This document shows, in pieces, positions 44,446 through 52,858 of a stretch of DNA of 64,000 nucleotides. Below the pieces are notes generated by a model that had not been told where the DNA came from, did not search any database, and saw only the letters and a program-made list of their open reading frames with translations. Where the stretch lies: positions 157,924 to 221,923 of the forward strand of contig DDVX01000012.1 of the NCBI GenBank assembly GCA_002345575.1, read 5' to 3'. Position 1 is the first letter of the stretch, and each line of letters opens with the position of its first letter. The position numbers were made by a program, and so were the translations under genes. The DNA comes from Stutzerimonas stutzeri. GTDB taxonomy: Bacteria; Pseudomonadota; Gammaproteobacteria; Pseudomonadales; Pseudomonadaceae.

Positions 44446-44509
44446 GTCGTTCTTATCGGTTTCAGGGCTTGGGTGGTAGCGAAGTAATCGGACTAAGGAG
44501 CCGGCGCTG

Positions 44510-45805
44510 TTAGTTGTCATCAAGACAATGGACGGCCGTGCCACAGGCAGCGACCAGCGCAAGCTTGAGCTGGTTTTTCTCAAGCCAGGATTTCAGCCTG
44601 CCCACTTGCTCAGAGCTGTCGAGTTCGTCAGGCCGCTGCGGGTGCAGGGCGCCGTTCCACATCAGCATCTGCAGCGATTGCGAAAGAGTCCCAAGGGCCT
44701 CGGGAAATGCTGGTAACCGACGCAACTCGGCGAAGCAGGCAGGACCATCGGCCAGCCGTTCCAGCAGCGGGGAAAAGATCTCCTGCGGACCTTGGATATC
44801 TCCAATGGGCGTGTAAAAGGCTACTGCGCCTGATGTCGGGGCTTTCGGCAGGCTCTGGAAACGAAGGCCATCGATTTGCCGCAGCAGATCCTGCTGCGCC
44901 AGCGGCTGGTGTGCGCGCTGGAACAGGTCGTTGCGCTGATGCTGATTGCGCGCAATATCCTTGACTCGCTCACGTAGCGCCGGTGATGCAAGGTTCGATA
45001 TCAGCGGCTGCAATGCCCCTGGTACGGACAGATTGTCGAGGTTGTCGAACGGGTTAGCGCTGCCCAGATAAGTCATGCCTGTCTGCGCCACGAGGCGGTG
45101 GACGTCGACCGAGTGAAAGGGAGTCCAATGGTCGGTCAGGAAATCGTGGGCCAGATAGCGGCTGGGCTTGCTCTTGAGTGCACGGATCTTGTCGCTGAGC
45201 TGGGGCTGGTCGACGAATGCTCCAGCAAGGTCAAGCTGACAAACGAAATTCAGGGCCGCACTCAGCCTCTGCTCGGAGGTGCCCGCCAGCTCTTTGGCGA
45301 AATCGTTCAGTAGCGCCTGAACCGGAACCATCTGGGTGGTACCGGGGTGACACATGTAGTGAAGGTAGAACAGGCCCTTGGGCTTCAGAAACTTCGCTAC
45401 CACCTGAAGAATGTTCTTCTGCTGGTTCGGTGCGATCCAGGACCAGACGCCATGGCTGACGACGAAGTCGAAGAACAGGTTGTTGCTCTGGGCAAAGTGG
45501 GCGAAATCGGCATGAACGAAATGGACGTTGGTGAGGCCGACGGATTTTGCCGCCGCCCTGCCAATGGCTAGGGCCTTATCGTTGGCATCCACACCAATGA
45601 ACTGGCCCAGCGGGTTCGTCGCTGCTGCGACCAACAGGTTGATGCCCATGCCGCAACCCAGTTCGCAATAGGAATAGGGCTTGGCGATGTTCGGAGCGGT
45701 CGCGCCGAGGAATTGAACCAGGCTGGCCAGCCAGACGGGCTGGATTTCCTTATGGAAGTGCGGGGGGTAGGCCACATCCATCACATAGCCATCAGGTGTG
45801 TTCAT
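44510..45805 (-). CDS. SAM-dependent methyltransferase with methyltransferase regulatory domain
   Basis: 431 residues; the ATG at 45805 has GAGG at good spacing (the frame extends 32 codons upstream). Class I SAM motif SYCELGCGMGINLLVAAAT (about residue 48), motif II/acidic residue IGVDANDKALAIGRAA, then FFDFVVSHGVWSWIAPNQQK and LKPKGLFYLHYMCHPG. The second half, with HDFLTDHWTPFHSVDVHRLV and a helical tail, resembles the methyltransferase regulatory domain (PF10119 type). The substrate is unknown. It lies between a TonB receptor and the PepSY cluster on the same strand, an unusual place for a methyltransferase. Confidence 0.83.
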   Translation of the reverse strand: MNTPDGYVMDVAYPPHFHKEIQPVWLASLVQFLGATAPNIAKPYSYCELGCGMGINLLVAAATNPLGQFIGVDANDKALAIGRAAAKSVGLTNVHFVHADFAHFAQSNNLFFDFVVSHGVWSWIAPNQQKNILQVVAKFLKPKGLFYLHYMCHPGTTQMVPVQALLNDFAKELAGTSEQRLSAALNFVCQLDLAGAFVDQPQLSDKIRALKSKPSRYLAHDFLTDHWTPFHSVDVHRLVAQTGMTYLGSANPFDNLDNLSVPGALQPLISNLASPALRERVKDIARNQHQRNDLFQRAHQPLAQQDLLRQIDGLRFQSLPKAPTSGAVAFYTPIGDIQGPQEIFSPLLERLADGPACFAELRRLPAFPEALGTLSQSLQMLMWNGALHPQRPDELDSSEQVGRLKSWLEKNQLKLALVAACGTAVHCLDDN

Positions 45806-45914
45806 GTAGCGGACCTCGCAAGCCGAGCGGGCTGGGCCGCTCGATACGTAAATGCCATAGACACGAATGTTCCCCGGCGACATCGGGTCGACAGGGAGCA
45901 TCGCTTTCAGCGCG

Positions 45915-47993
45915 TTAGAACGCCTGGGTCAACGACAAGACGTAGCGTCGGCCGTCCAGGTTGTAGGCGTACTCGCCGTCTGTGGTCACTTCCTTGTTGC
46001 CGAGGTTGTAGACGCCTGCCTTCAAGGTCAGGTCGTTCGTCGCTTTGAAGGCTACGCCAGCGTCGACGAAGCTGTAGGCCGGATAGCGGAAACCGTTGGT
46101 GTTGGAGCCACTGGTGCCGGTCTGCCAGCGGCCGGAGGTCTTGCCGCGATAGTTGTACTGGGTCCAGACGTTGATCCGGTCGGTGGCCTGCCAGTCAAGC
46201 GAGGCGTTGAACATGTGCTTGGCGATATCGTTGAGCGGCTTGCCCTTGAAGTCGCCGGACTTCTGCTCGGTTTCGGTGTAGGTGTAGCTGTGGCGGTAGT
46301 TCAGGTTGTCGAGCAGACGGTAATCCAGGGTCCACTCGATACCGCGCAGTTCCGCCTCGTCTACGTTCTCGTAGGCGGTGTAGCCATATTGATGGGCCGG
46401 ATACGTCGTGCCGTTGTAAACGCATGGGTCCTGGTTCTCCGCGCAAACCCTGCCGGTACGGTTGATCTTGTCCTCGTAATCGATCACATAGGCGGTCAGG
46501 GTGGTGAGCAGGCCCAGATTCTGCTCTTCATAGGCAATGCCGATTTCGCGGTTCACGCTGGTTTCCGGCGTCAGGTCCGGGTTGCCGATGATCACGCCGC
46601 CCATGGAGGTAGAGCCGAAGTCCGTGGCGCTGGAGCGCAGGTCGGGTGCCTTGTAACCAGTGGTAACGCCGCCCTTGACGGTGAAGTTGTCGTTAAGGTG
46701 GTAGACGCCATAAACCTTGGGACTGAACTGGCTGCCAAAGGCCTGGTTGTCGTCGAGGCGACCGCTCAGGGTCAGGATGAAATCGTCGGTTATGTTCCAG
46801 TTGTCTTCGAGGAAGATGGAGTTCTGATAACGGTTCATCTCGACGGTGGCGTTGGCATCCGCAATGATCGGCTCGGTCAGACCATTGGAGTTGTGTTCCA
46901 GGTTCTCGTATTTGTGAGTCAGGCCGCCAGTGATGGCATGGGAGCCGATGAAGTAGGTCGCCTGGGTATTGGCGGTAATCACTTCGTACTCGATGCCCTT
47001 GCCAGTTTCGGCGTTTTGGGTAGTGGTATTTTCCGAAACGTCGTAATTGAGGTAGGACTTCAGTAGCAGGCTGTCGTAATTGCCTTCATGTTCGATGAAG
47101 TAGTTTTCCTTGATCGACTCGTTGTAGCTAGGTGTCGTAGGTATCTCCTTACCTTTCGATACCGTAGTCAAGGACATACTCTTGCCTGGCGTTTTCCAGC
47201 GTTCCTGCTTGGTGTAGCTATGGCCGAGCGTCAGGTTGTTCTGCTCATTGATATTCCAGGACAGTTTCCCGCCGGTGTTGCGTTTTTCGTACTTCGGATC
47301 GGTGGCCGCGCTATCGCTTCCACCGATGAAATTGCTTTCGTCCTGATCGTGGTAGGCGCCGGTCAACTGCAAACCCAGAACGTCCTCAATCAGCGGCACG
47401 TTGACGTACGCGCTGGTCTGCCAGGTGTCTTCGTTGAGTTCATTGGATTTGGACGGCACCGTGTACTCGGTGGTGATGCTGCCACTGAGTTCATTCGTGA
47501 CTTTTTTGGTGATGATGTTGATCACACCACCCATGGCGTCGGAGCCGTACAGGGCCGATGCCGGCCCGCGAATGACCTCGATGCGCTCGATGGACTCGAG
47601 TGGCGGGAGGAAGTTGATGGGCGTCCCTGCCTGCGAACCGCGCTCGGAGAAGGCATCGTTGCCCTGGGCAGGCCTACCGTCGATAAGGAAGAGGGTGTAC
47701 GCCGACGTCATGCCACGGACCATGATCGACTGCTCAACGCCGCCACCGGAAATCTGCACGCCAGCTACGTTCTTCAGCGCATCGGTGATGTCGGTATAGG
47801 AGCGCTTCTTCAGCTCTTCGGCCGTAATGACGGAGATCGTAGCGGGTGCATCCTTGATGTTCTGCTCAAAGCCTGAAGCACTGACCACCGTGGTCGGCTG
47901 CAACTCCAGCGCATCCTGGGCATGGGCTAAGCCGCTCATGGATGCGGCTACAGCTACTGCGCAAGCCAGTCGGTTTCGTTTGAACATGACCAT
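45915..47993 (-). CDS. TonB-dependent receptor, catecholate siderophore type (CirA/FepA-like)
   Basis: 692 residues. ATG at 47993 follows AAGGGAG (47987 is an alternative). Signal peptide ends SGLAHAQD. Plug domain with ATISVITAEELKKRSYTDIT, IERIEVIRGPASALYGSDAM and GGVINIITKKVT. The 22-strand barrel region ends in RRYVLSLTQAF with the terminal Phe needed for outer-membrane insertion. A disulfide pair is likely in RVCAENQDPCVYNG. Sequence is closest in feel to CirA/FepA-type catecholate receptors. The two-component system upstream resembles PfeRS/PirRS, which sense enterobactin-like ligands. Fur box at 48084-48103. Confidence 0.92.
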   Translation of the reverse strand: MVMFKRNRLACAVAVAASMSGLAHAQDALELQPTTVVSASGFEQNIKDAPATISVITAEELKKRSYTDITDALKNVAGVQISGGGVEQSIMVRGMTSAYTLFLIDGRPAQGNDAFSERGSQAGTPINFLPPLESIERIEVIRGPASALYGSDAMGGVINIITKKVTNELSGSITTEYTVPSKSNELNEDTWQTSAYVNVPLIEDVLGLQLTGAYHDQDESNFIGGSDSAATDPKYEKRNTGGKLSWNINEQNNLTLGHSYTKQERWKTPGKSMSLTTVSKGKEIPTTPSYNESIKENYFIEHEGNYDSLLLKSYLNYDVSENTTTQNAETGKGIEYEVITANTQATYFIGSHAITGGLTHKYENLEHNSNGLTEPIIADANATVEMNRYQNSIFLEDNWNITDDFILTLSGRLDDNQAFGSQFSPKVYGVYHLNDNFTVKGGVTTGYKAPDLRSSATDFGSTSMGGVIIGNPDLTPETSVNREIGIAYEEQNLGLLTTLTAYVIDYEDKINRTGRVCAENQDPCVYNGTTYPAHQYGYTAYENVDEAELRGIEWTLDYRLLDNLNYRHSYTYTETEQKSGDFKGKPLNDIAKHMFNASLDWQATDRINVWTQYNYRGKTSGRWQTGTSGSNTNGFRYPAYSFVDAGVAFKATNDLTLKAGVYNLGNKEVTTDGEYAYNLDGRRYVLSLTQAF

Positions 47994-48083
47994 CACAACT
48001 CCCTTGAATTCATCAAGCATTCTTTTGGCGGCGAGGCAGTGTTGCCGACGCGGTAAAGGCACAGATAGCTATGCCGATCGGGC

Positions 48084-48103
48084 CTGAATGCTATTCATTC
48101 TCA
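48084..48103 (-). promoter_or_regulatory. Fur box upstream of the TonB receptor
   Basis: Minus-strand TGAGAATGAATAGCATTCAG matches 12 of 19 positions of the Fur consensus GATAATGATAATCATTATC, 91 bases before the receptor start. Iron repression is expected for this gene type. Confidence 0.6.
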
Positions 48104-48128
48104 AGTGAGAGTAAAGATCATTTACAAA

Positions 48129-49460
48129 TTATACATTTGGTAAAACAAGCGTGACGCGAAGGCCTGGATGCAGATTTTCGGCCCAGATGCGCCCGCCCTG
48201 CATAGTGACCATGCGTTGGGCGATGGCAAGGCCCAAGCCGAAGCCGTCGCCGCCAGGTCGGGCTACGCTCAGGCGGGAGAAGGGGCGGAACATCGTCTCA
48301 AGCTGATCCTGCGACACGCCGGGGCCCTGATCTTCGATATACAGGTGCCAATGCCCCCCTACGGAATGGCTGGTCAGGCGCACTGTGCCATCGGCAGGGG
48401 AGTGGCGAATGGCGTTGCGCAGGATGTTCTCTAGCGCCTGTCCCAGAGCGTTCAGGTTGCCAAGCACCTGGCAGTCGGCGGGAATGTCGCTGGCAAGTCG
48501 CTCTCGCGGCCATCCCGATTCGAAGCAGGCATCCTCGCAGAGCAGGTTCCAAAGGGGCTCGATTTCAACGGGTGTGCATTCGAGTTGCGGCTGCTCGTTG
48601 TCCAGCCAAGCCAGTTCCAGCGTGTCGTCCACCAGGCGCTGCATACCCGCGATTTCACGTTCTACCCGCTCGCGCAGCAGCATTGAGGGCAGTTCGCTTT
48701 CGCAGGCGACCCGCAATCTGCTCAGCGGTGTACGCAGCTCGTGGGACAGGTCGCGCAGCAGTTGCTGCTGCTGGCGGATCGAGTCGTTCAAGCGCTGAGT
48801 CAGGTATTCGAGCGAGCGGCCAAGCTCGCCGAGTTCGTCGTTACGATGGGTGAGGGACAGGGGCAGCAGTGAACCCAGGCGGTTGCCGCGCAGCGCGTTG
48901 GCCTGCCGCCGCAAGCGCTCCAGAGGTGAAATGAAGAGCCGATAAAGCAGCCAGCCGAACAGCACCGACAGCACCACCGGAGGCAGGTAGACGCTCAACG
49001 CCACCCGCAAGGCGCGCTGGTGCCACGGGCTCAGGTGGTCGGGCAGCTGCATGATCAGCTGATTACCGCTTTCATCGAGGTCGATGGCAATCAATGGCCG
49101 CGGACCGGCGCGACGGCTCATGGGGCTGTCGTACGGCCGCGCGAAGCGCAGCATGCGCTGTTCATCTTTGTCGAGTTCACGGGTGCCAAGCGATCGCTGC
49201 AGTGAATCCAGCACCAGGATCACGCCAGGCTCTTCGCGCTGCAGCTTGGCCAGCCAGCGATCCAGCTCGGCGGGGCCTTTATGGACGGCTGCCGAAGCCT
49301 GCTCGGCATACTCTTGCAGCGTTTGCCGCGCTTGGGCTGAGAGGAAGGAGCTGTGATAGGCAACCCGCTGATCGACGTGGTCGCTTACCCAGACCATGGC
49401 CAGGCAGAAGCTGGCGACCAGCAGCACCAGCCGCCAGAACATGGAGTGTCGATTGGGCAT
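48129..49460 (-). CDS. Sensor histidine kinase of the iron block
   Basis: 443 residues: membrane helix near the N-terminus (MFWRLVLLVASFCLAMVWVS), a periplasmic sensor of about 125 residues, a second helix (YLPPVVLSVLFGWLLYRLFI), HAMP, HisKA with LRDLSHELRTPLSRLRVA, and HATPase with LENILRNAIRHSPAD, EDQGPGVS and GDGFGLGLAIAQRM. Overlaps the response regulator stop (ATGA). By position it parallels PfeS/PirS, kinases that respond to ferric catecholates. Confidence 0.92.
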   Translation of the reverse strand: MPNRHSMFWRLVLLVASFCLAMVWVSDHVDQRVAYHSSFLSAQARQTLQEYAEQASAAVHKGPAELDRWLAKLQREEPGVILVLDSLQRSLGTRELDKDEQRMLRFARPYDSPMSRRAGPRPLIAIDLDESGNQLIMQLPDHLSPWHQRALRVALSVYLPPVVLSVLFGWLLYRLFISPLERLRRQANALRGNRLGSLLPLSLTHRNDELGELGRSLEYLTQRLNDSIRQQQQLLRDLSHELRTPLSRLRVACESELPSMLLRERVEREIAGMQRLVDDTLELAWLDNEQPQLECTPVEIEPLWNLLCEDACFESGWPRERLASDIPADCQVLGNLNALGQALENILRNAIRHSPADGTVRLTSHSVGGHWHLYIEDQGPGVSQDQLETMFRPFSRLSVARPGGDGFGLGLAIAQRMVTMQGGRIWAENLHPGLRVTLVLPNV

Positions 49461-50161
49461 CAGCCAGGGAGCCTTTCCAGCAGGTAGCCTTTGCCCCAGA
49501 CCGATTCGAGCCTGAGCATGCTGAGGTCTGCGCGTAGAAGTTTGCGGCGAATATTGCTGATGTGCATGTCCAGGCTGCGGTCATGTCGGGAAAATCCCCG
49601 GTGCAGCACATGTTGATAGAGGAAGGGTTTGCTCAGCACTTCGCCGGTGGAATCGTGCAGAACGCTGAGCAGACGGTATTCGGTGGAGGTCAGGCCGACC
49701 CATTGTCTTTCGTAGCACAGGTCGCTGCGTTGCTCGTCGAAATGCAATACATCGTCGTTGTTGCTGGGCGGCGTCGATGTGCGTTCGTAGGCGACCCGAC
49801 GCAGAATCGCGGCGATTCGCACCTGCAACTCTTCGATGCTGAATGGCTTGGGCAAGTAGTCATCGGCACCGTGATGAAAGCCCTGAATGCGGTCAGCCTC
49901 GGAGCCCAGCGCGGACATCATCAGTACCGGAGTGCTGCGGCTGGAACGCAGGTTGGCTAGTAGCTCCAGGCCACTCATTTCAGGTAGCAGGACGTCCAGC
50001 AAGATGAGATCAAAATCCTCGGCGCTCGCCAGAGAAAGACCGTGGCTGCCTTTATCGACGAGGGTCACGTCGAAGCCGCGTGCTTCGAGGGAGGTCTTTA
50101 GGTGCGAGCCGAGGACGGGATCATCCTCGATAGCAAGGATTTGCTGCAGGGCTTGAGGCAT
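49460..50161 (-). CDS. OmpR-type response regulator of the iron block
   Basis: 233 residues: receiver with phospho-Asp in FDLILLDVLLPEMSGLELL, switch residues MMSALGSEADRIQGFHHGAD and Lys in LPKPFSIEELQ, then a winged-helix DNA-binding domain with LTSTEYRLLSVLHDS and SLDMHISNIRRKL. VWGKGYLLE closes the domain. Coupled to the sensor kinase and probably activates the TonB receptor gene downstream. A Fur-like box sits 10 bases upstream of its ATG. Confidence 0.92.
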   Translation of the reverse strand: MPQALQQILAIEDDPVLGSHLKTSLEARGFDVTLVDKGSHGLSLASAEDFDLILLDVLLPEMSGLELLANLRSSRSTPVLMMSALGSEADRIQGFHHGADDYLPKPFSIEELQVRIAAILRRVAYERTSTPPSNNDDVLHFDEQRSDLCYERQWVGLTSTEYRLLSVLHDSTGEVLSKPFLYQHVLHRGFSRHDRSLDMHISNIRRKLLRADLSMLRLESVWGKGYLLERLPG

Positions 50162-50170
50162 GACACTGGC

Positions 50171-50189
50171 TCAAATAGGAATCATTATA
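50171..50189 (-). promoter_or_regulatory. Fur-like box upstream of the response regulator
   Basis: TCAAATAGGAATCATTATA (plus strand) matches 12 of 19 positions of the Fur consensus, with an almost perfect right half AATCATTAT. Ends 10 bases before the regulator ATG. Confidence 0.55.
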
Positions 50190-50258
50190 CTTTGAGGCTT
50201 GTCAGTTGCAGCAAGCGGCAGTTGATATTTCTGTCGAAGATCGCGGCAACCATCGACC

Positions 50259-50283
50259 TTGGCTTGGCTTGGCTTGGCTTGGC
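50259..50283. repeat. TTGGC pentanucleotide repeat, five copies
   Basis: Five perfect tandem copies of TTGGC in the 163-base gap between a hypothetical gene and the response regulator, about 70 bases upstream of the Fur-like box. Not in a coding region that I can support. Confidence 0.95.
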
Positions 50284-50324
50284 TGGCGTATCTGCGCGTG
50301 AAAGCTCAATTCGACAGGCTCGCC

Positions 50325-50723
50325 TCAGGCGTCGCGTAGCAGGTCATGGGCGTCCAGCAGACGGAAGGCGATCTCGGGCTGTTTCTCCAGGCCGCGGCGA
50401 ATGGCGGCGGGGATCGACTGACGGGTCTTGCGGCACAGGCCCGGTTGCTCGGCGAAATCGATGGCGATGCCGCGCATGCTGCGCACTTCGTTGTGGCTGG
50501 GCCTGATGCTCAGGCGAATGCCGAGCTGTTCGTGCATCCGCTGTTGAAGGCGCTCCAGGTCGGCCAGGCTCTGGATGTTCTCCAGTCGTTCCAGCAGGCG
50601 CTGCTCTTCATGGCGCGTCAAACGCAGGATGCGTACATCCGCGCCGGGCGCTGCCAGCAACTCGTCGCGCCTGCAGTTGCAGGTGCTGGGCGGGCAGGGT
50701 GAGCGGAGCGCGAGGGTGGTCAT
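50325..50723 (-). CDS. Conserved hypothetical protein with Cys cluster near N-terminus
   Basis: 132 residues, ATG at 50723. The N-terminal region has CPPSTCNCRRDEL, a tight C-x4-C-x-C cluster that could bind a metal or iron-sulfur centre. The rest is charged and helical (EEQRLLERLENIQSLADLER). A fourth Cys (GLCRKTRQS) is further on. No family recognised. Divergent from the PhoD-like gene (about 140 bases apart). Confidence 0.6.
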   Translation of the reverse strand: MTTLALRSPCPPSTCNCRRDELLAAPGADVRILRLTRHEEQRLLERLENIQSLADLERLQQRMHEQLGIRLSIRPSHNEVRSMRGIAIDFAEQPGLCRKTRQSIPAAIRRGLEKQPEIAFRLLDAHDLLRDA

Positions 50724-50864
50724 GGTCGGCGATCATAGCCAGCCAGATCGCAGCTTGACCATCGCCGGTCGGCGCGCGGCAGGCACTACTCGCCATCCAC
50801 TGCGGGACACAGGTGCCCACTCTGCTGTCACAATGCGACCCCAGTCACCCGCTGCGAATCTGCC

Positions 50865-52793
50865 TTGATCGACACAGACTTCACCACCGAAACCCTGCCT
50901 CCGGTCCTTGCCGGCCCCCTATTGCGCCGCGTCGAGCCTGGCCGATTGGTGCTCTGGTTGGTGGGTTCGAGGCCATTGTCATTTTCCCTGGTGGTCGAAA
51001 GCGCAGCCCATGACCTGCAGCTTGTCGTGCCGCTGGGCGCGGAAACGTGCCAGCGGTTGCCGTTCGGCCGCGATGCTGTGCTGCACCTTATCGACGTGCC
51101 GCTTGATGAGCCATTGCCCACCGATTGCCTGATCGAATACGACCTGCGCATCGGCGGCGAAGAAGGGCAGGGCATCGCCGACTGGGCGCCGCACCTGCTG
51201 TACGCGGGTGCGACGCGACCGAGTTTCGTCATCAAGTCCCGCCTCGATCGGGTATTGCACGGCTCTTGCCGCAAGCCGCACCACGCGGCCAAGGACGGCC
51301 TGTTGTGTGTCGATCAACTGCTCGAGCAGCACCGCGACAACCCTCAAGGCCGGCCGGCACTGTTGCTGATGACGGGCGATCAGGTGTACGCCGACGATGT
51401 CGCGGGCCCCATGCTGGTGGCCATTCATGCGCTGGTGTGCCGGCTCGGGCTGTATGGCGAGCAGCTGGAGGGCGCGGTGGTGGATGACAGCGAAGAGCTG
51501 TTCAACCATCCGGCCACCTACTACCGGCGTGAGGAGCTGTTGCCCGCGTTCAAGTCCAATGAAGCGTTGCGCGAGCGTTTCTTCGGCGGCGTGGAAAAGC
51601 CGGTGTTCACAACCTCCAACGGCCAGAACCACCTGATCACTTTCGGCGAAGTAATGGCCATGTACCTGCTGGTCTGGTCACCGCTGCCCTGGACGCTGAT
51701 CGAGCCGGTGATGCCGGCGCTTACCGAGGAGCAACAGGGGCGCTACCGCCGTGAAGAGTGCTGTCTGCAAGCGTTCGTGCAAGGTTTACCGCGGGTGGCC
51801 CGGGCTCTGACCCATGTGCCGTCGCTGATGATCTTCGATGATCACGACATCACCGACGACTGGAACCTCTCGGCGCGCTGGGAGGAGACCGCCTACGGCC
51901 ATCCCTTGTCGCGGCGGATCATCGGCAATGCGCTGATCGCCTACCTGCTATGCCAGGCCTGGGGCAACCAGCCCGAGGGCTTCGTCGAACTGTTGGCGCA
52001 GACGCAGCAGCTGATGGGCTCGGCCAGCGACACCTGGCTCGACAGCGAACCCCAGGACCGACTGATCGAAGACCTGCACCGCTTCCGTGGCTGGGGCTAC
52101 GAGCTGGCCAGCCAGCCGCCGCTGGTGGTACTGGATACACGCACGCGGCGCTGGCGCAGCGAGCGCAACCTCAGCCGCCCGTCGGGTCTGATGGACTGGG
52201 AGGCGCTGAGCGAATTCCAGCAGAACCTGTTGGATCACCCGGCGGTACTCATCGTCTCGCCGGCACCGATGTTCGGCGTCAAGCTGATCGAGACGGTACA
52301 GCGCATCTTCAGCTGGGCGGGGCATCCGCTTCTGGTGGATGCGGAAAACTGGATGGCGCACCGCGGCGCCGCCCACGTGATGATGAACATCTTTCGTCAT
52401 TCGCGAACGCCCGGTAACTACGTGATTCTCTCGGGCGATGTGCATTACTCGTTCGTCTACGAGTTGCATATTCGTGACCGCGATACCGGCCCGCAGCTCT
52501 GGCAGATCACCAGCAGCGGCGTGAAGAATGAATTTCCGCGGGGACTGCTGGACTGGTTCGACCGCCTCAATCGCTGGCTGTACGCCCCCTGGTCACCGCT
52601 GAACTGGCTGACCAAGCGGCGCCAGCTGGAAGTTGTGCCACGCGTACCTGATCGCAGCCGGGCCGGCGAGCGGCTATGGAATGGCAGCGGCATTGGCCTG
52701 CTGGTGCTCGACCCGAGCGGCAGGCCGGCCGAGATCTACCAGCTCAACGCCGACGGTTCGCCGCCCACGGCGTTTCTCACCGAACGCGAGTGA
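50865..52793 (+). CDS. PhoD-like metallophosphatase family protein
   Basis: 642 residues from a TTG start that is uncertain (no better ATG/GTG nearby). Metal-binding motifs of the PhoD/calcineurin-like superfamily are all there: HGSCRKPHH, LMTGDQVYADD, IFDDHDITDDW and VILSGDVHYSF. There is no export signal, so unlike the classical Tat-exported PhoD it is expected to be cytoplasmic. Family members hydrolyse phosphodiesters or phosphomonoesters; the substrate is unknown. Confidence 0.85.
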   Translation: MIDTDFTTETLPPVLAGPLLRRVEPGRLVLWLVGSRPLSFSLVVESAAHDLQLVVPLGAETCQRLPFGRDAVLHLIDVPLDEPLPTDCLIEYDLRIGGEEGQGIADWAPHLLYAGATRPSFVIKSRLDRVLHGSCRKPHHAAKDGLLCVDQLLEQHRDNPQGRPALLLMTGDQVYADDVAGPMLVAIHALVCRLGLYGEQLEGAVVDDSEELFNHPATYYRREELLPAFKSNEALRERFFGGVEKPVFTTSNGQNHLITFGEVMAMYLLVWSPLPWTLIEPVMPALTEEQQGRYRREECCLQAFVQGLPRVARALTHVPSLMIFDDHDITDDWNLSARWEETAYGHPLSRRIIGNALIAYLLCQAWGNQPEGFVELLAQTQQLMGSASDTWLDSEPQDRLIEDLHRFRGWGYELASQPPLVVLDTRTRRWRSERNLSRPSGLMDWEALSEFQQNLLDHPAVLIVSPAPMFGVKLIETVQRIFSWAGHPLLVDAENWMAHRGAAHVMMNIFRHSRTPGNYVILSGDVHYSFVYELHIRDRDTGPQLWQITSSGVKNEFPRGLLDWFDRLNRWLYAPWSPLNWLTKRRQLEVVPRVPDRSRAGERLWNGSGIGLLVLDPSGRPAEIYQLNADGSPPTAFLTERE

Positions 52794-52858
52794 TCTGACG
52801 CCTGGCGCAACGCGGCACGGCAGCTATCGTTTGTGGGCAAATCCTAAGGAGATGTCAG

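Noticed and set aside
45867..47066. 399-codon plus-strand frame over the TonB receptor
   Set aside because: Complement of a strongly conserved receptor; Val/Gly-rich shadow composition.
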